From positions 1 to 5,142 of the forward strand of contig JAEEVI010000042.1 of NCBI GenBank assembly GCA_016287035.1: a stretch of DNA of 5,142 bases, written 5' to 3'. Position numbers and translations under genes: made by a program. Shown here piece by piece: positions 3,500-5,142 of the stretch (the first letter of the stretch is position 1; each line of letters begins with the position of its first letter). Below the pieces are notes generated by a model that was given only the letters and a program-made list of their open reading frames with translations, was not told where the DNA came from and searched no databases. Source of the DNA: Bacillota bacterium (GTDB lineage Bacteria > Bacillota > Clostridia > Peptostreptococcales > Anaerovoracaceae).

Positions 3500-5142
3500 A
3501 TGAAGCGCAGCCTTTCTTCCATAACCATAAAGCGGCCCGTCGCCACGATAATGCTCGTGCTGATGGTCGTCGTTCTCGGCCTTTCGGCTATAATCGACAT
3601 ACCGCGCGACCTCATGCCCAACATCGAGCTTCCGGTCGCGCTCGTCATGACGAGATACCCCAACGCGTCTCCGGAAGAGGTGGAGACGATGGTCACCGTC
3701 CCGATCGAATCGGCTCTCGCGTCCGTCGAGGGCGTCGACGAGATGGTATCCTACAGCATGGAGGGCACCTCCATCGTGCTGCTGTCGTTCCAGATCGGAA
3801 GGGATATGAACTTCGCCTCCCTCGATATGCGCGAGGCGACGGCGATCGTCGCCGGGTTCCTTCCCGACACGTGTTCCTCACCGACTGTCCTGAAGATGGA
3901 CATGAATTCCATGCCCGTCATGCAGATATACGTTTCGGCCGACATGCCTCTGGCCGATCTCAGCACGCTCATCGAGGACAACGTCCTGACGTACTTCGAG
4001 CGCAGCAAGGGCGTCGCGTCCGTCAGCATGATGGGCGGCGTCAGCGAGGAGATCGCGGTCGAGTTCAACCAGGAGAGCCTCACGAACTACGGGCTCACGA
4101 TGACGGCTGTATCGCAGATGCTCGCGGCGGAGAACGTCAACCTCCCGTCCGGCGAGATCTCAAGAGGCGACACGAAGCTCGTCGTCCGCACCGAGGGCAA
4201 GTTCAGGTCCGTCGACGAACTGCGCCGCCTTCCGCTCATGGTGGGCGACGGGAGCATCGTGACGCTCGGCGACATCGCCCGCATCGAGCGCCGCAACATG
4301 GAGCGCAGCGGAATAACGAGGATCGACGGCGAGACCGCGGTCGGCATAATGGTCACCAAGCAGTCCGACGCCAACACGGCGGACGTCTCCAAGGCGCTGC
4401 GCAGGCAGTTCGCCGCCGTTCAGCAGAAATATCCAAACATCAATTTCGTTATCGGCTACGACGAGGCCGACTATATCAACTCGTCCATAAAGTCGGTCGC
4501 GCAGTCCGCCGTCGCGGGCGCCGCGCTGGCCATAATCGTCGTGTTCCTGTTCCTCTGCAACGTCAGGAGCACGCTCGTCATAGGCATATCCATACCTGTC
4601 TCGATACTGTCCGCGTTCGCTGTCATGAACGCGCTCAAGATAACCCTGAACCTCGTGACGCTGTGCGCCCTGACGATATGCGTGGGCATGATCGTCGACA
4701 ACTCGATAGTCGTGCTCGAGAATATCTACAGGCTGCGCCGCGAGTACCCGACGGCGGAGGAGGCGGCCGAGGCAGGATCTTCTGAGATATTCGTCGCCGT
4801 CCTTATGTCGACGCTCACGACCGTCATAGTATTCCTTCCCGTAGCGCTCACGGAGGGCATGGCGTCCATGATGTTCGCGGAGTTCTGCTACACCATGATC
4901 ATCTCGCTCATGGCTTCGCTGGTCGTCGCTCTCACGGTCGTTCCGATGCTCTGCTCCAAGATGCTGCACGGGACCATATCGACGAGCTACCTGAGGCTCG
5001 GAAGAAGGCGCTACAGATACAGACTTCTGCCGCGTTTCTCCGCGATGATCGCGAGGCTCATAGATTTCTACGACAGGACCGTCAGGAGAGCGCTGAAGCA
5101 CAGGAGAAAGGTCTTCACGGCGTTCATATGCGTCTTCGCGGC
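3500..5142 (+). CDS. RND (AcrB/HAE1-like) efflux transporter, N-terminal half, cut by the right edge
   Basis: The frame is open from ATG 3500 to the window end, giving 547 residues, about half of the roughly 1000-1050 usual for the family. It starts with the RND opening 'SITIKRPVATIMLVLMVVVLG' (7-27, TM1), then 'IPRDLMPNIELP' and 'YPNASPEEVETMVTVPIESALASVEGV', which are hallmark porter-domain sequences. The first periplasmic loop runs to about residue 335. TM2 to TM6 follow at about 337-353, 358-375, 383-408, 431-450 and 463-486. TM4 holds 'GMIVDNSIVVLENIYR' (396-411): D400 matches AcrB Asp407, while N401 stands where AcrB has Asp408. The region after TM6 is strongly basic. The protein would sit in the inner (cytoplasmic) membrane, normally as a trimer driven by the proton gradient, and export drugs, lipids or metabolites through the adaptor encoded just upstream. 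The substrate cannot be predicted. No frameshift is seen in the part present. Confidence 0.95.
   Translation, partial: MKRSLSSITIKRPVATIMLVLMVVVLGLSAIIDIPRDLMPNIELPVALVMTRYPNASPEEVETMVTVPIESALASVEGVDEMVSYSMEGTSIVLLSFQIGRDMNFASLDMREATAIVAGFLPDTCSSPTVLKMDMNSMPVMQIYVSADMPLADLSTLIEDNVLTYFERSKGVASVSMMGGVSEEIAVEFNQESLTNYGLTMTAVSQMLAAENVNLPSGEISRGDTKLVVRTEGKFRSVDELRRLPLMVGDGSIVTLGDIARIERRNMERSGITRIDGETAVGIMVTKQSDANTADVSKALRRQFAAVQQKYPNINFVIGYDEADYINSSIKSVAQSAVAGAALAIIVVFLFLCNVRSTLVIGISIPVSILSAFAVMNALKITLNLVTLCALTICVGMIVDNSIVVLENIYRLRREYPTAEEAAEAGSSEIFVAVLMSTLTTVIVFLPVALTEGMASMMFAEFCYTMIISLMASLVVALTVVPMLCSKMLHGTISTSYLRLGRRRYRYRLLPRFSAMIARLIDFYDRTVRRALKHRRKVFTAFICVFA

Noticed and set aside
2398..3696. 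Long open frame (432 codons) on the - strand opposite the adaptor and pump start
   Set aside because: It is Arg/Asp-rich with no recognisable domain, lies wholly across two clearly coding + strand genes, and is explained by their G/C-rich third positions.
3890..3950. Methionine-rich stretch in the RND porter domain (M133, M135, M138, M141, M149) as a metal-binding site
   Set aside because: Similar Met-rich sequence at this point is, to my knowledge, usual in HAE1-type pumps of such bacteria, and the heavy-metal subfamily signatures are not seen elsewhere in the protein.
3871..4785. Open + strand frame (304 codons) in another phase of the RND gene
   Set aside because: Arg/His/Gly-rich translation with no fold; the RND frame runs unbroken through the same bases with clear family motifs.
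4160..5101. Open frame (313 codons) on the - strand opposite the RND gene
   Set aside because: Low-complexity Arg/His/Asp composition, no hydrophobic core, no ribosome site; it is a shadow of the RND coding frame.

Overview
The window reads as a compact piece of bacterial chromosome with bacterial-type promoters, Shine-Dalgarno sites and an intrinsic terminator. Codon use is G/C-rich at third positions but with frequent AGG (Arg) and ATA (Ile). The protein styles (a 'KGSFGLGL' histidine kinase C-terminus, a split short-chain chromate transporter pair, and a membrane-fusion/RND gene pair) would fit a G+C-rich member of the Clostridia. Another ATA/AGG-using lineage such as Synergistota cannot be excluded. 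The lineage is an inference; there is no rRNA or other phylogenetic marker here.

Layout. Positions 2-172 (+) are the last 56 residues of a sensor histidine kinase. A strong hairpin at 182-202, T-rich on both flanks, ends this gene and also the convergent operon coming from the right. Positions 208-2241 (-) hold a self-contained three-gene operon read right to left: chrA N-type half (1681-2241), chrA C-type half (1118-1684, ATGA overlap) and a diacylglycerol/lipid kinase (208-1113, 4-nt gap). The AT-rich divergent intergenic region 2242-2400 carries the operon promoter. This is an extended -10 (TGGTATACT) only 7 nt before the first ATG, so the mRNA is probably leaderless, and the -10 is overlapped by a perfect TACCATA-N9-TATGGTA palindrome that looks like an operator. 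Positions 2401-5142 (+) hold a drug/metabolite efflux operon: a periplasmic adaptor (membrane fusion protein, complete) and, 4 nt later, an RND (AcrB/HAE1-like) transporter that runs off the right edge after 547 codons.

How the parts work together. The adaptor and RND pump should form one export complex. The adaptor's hairpin tip contains a match to the R-x3-L-x6-S TolC-docking motif, which bears on whether the cell has an outer membrane. The two ChrA halves should assemble as one anion (chromate-type) transporter. The lipid kinase is tied to them by translation coupling rather than by any obvious shared chemistry. I see no CRISPR array, RNA gene, insertion sequence or phage element. I found no clearly undescribed system; the most novel points are the leaderless, palindrome-controlled chrA-chrA-lipid kinase operon and the RLS-bearing adaptor.
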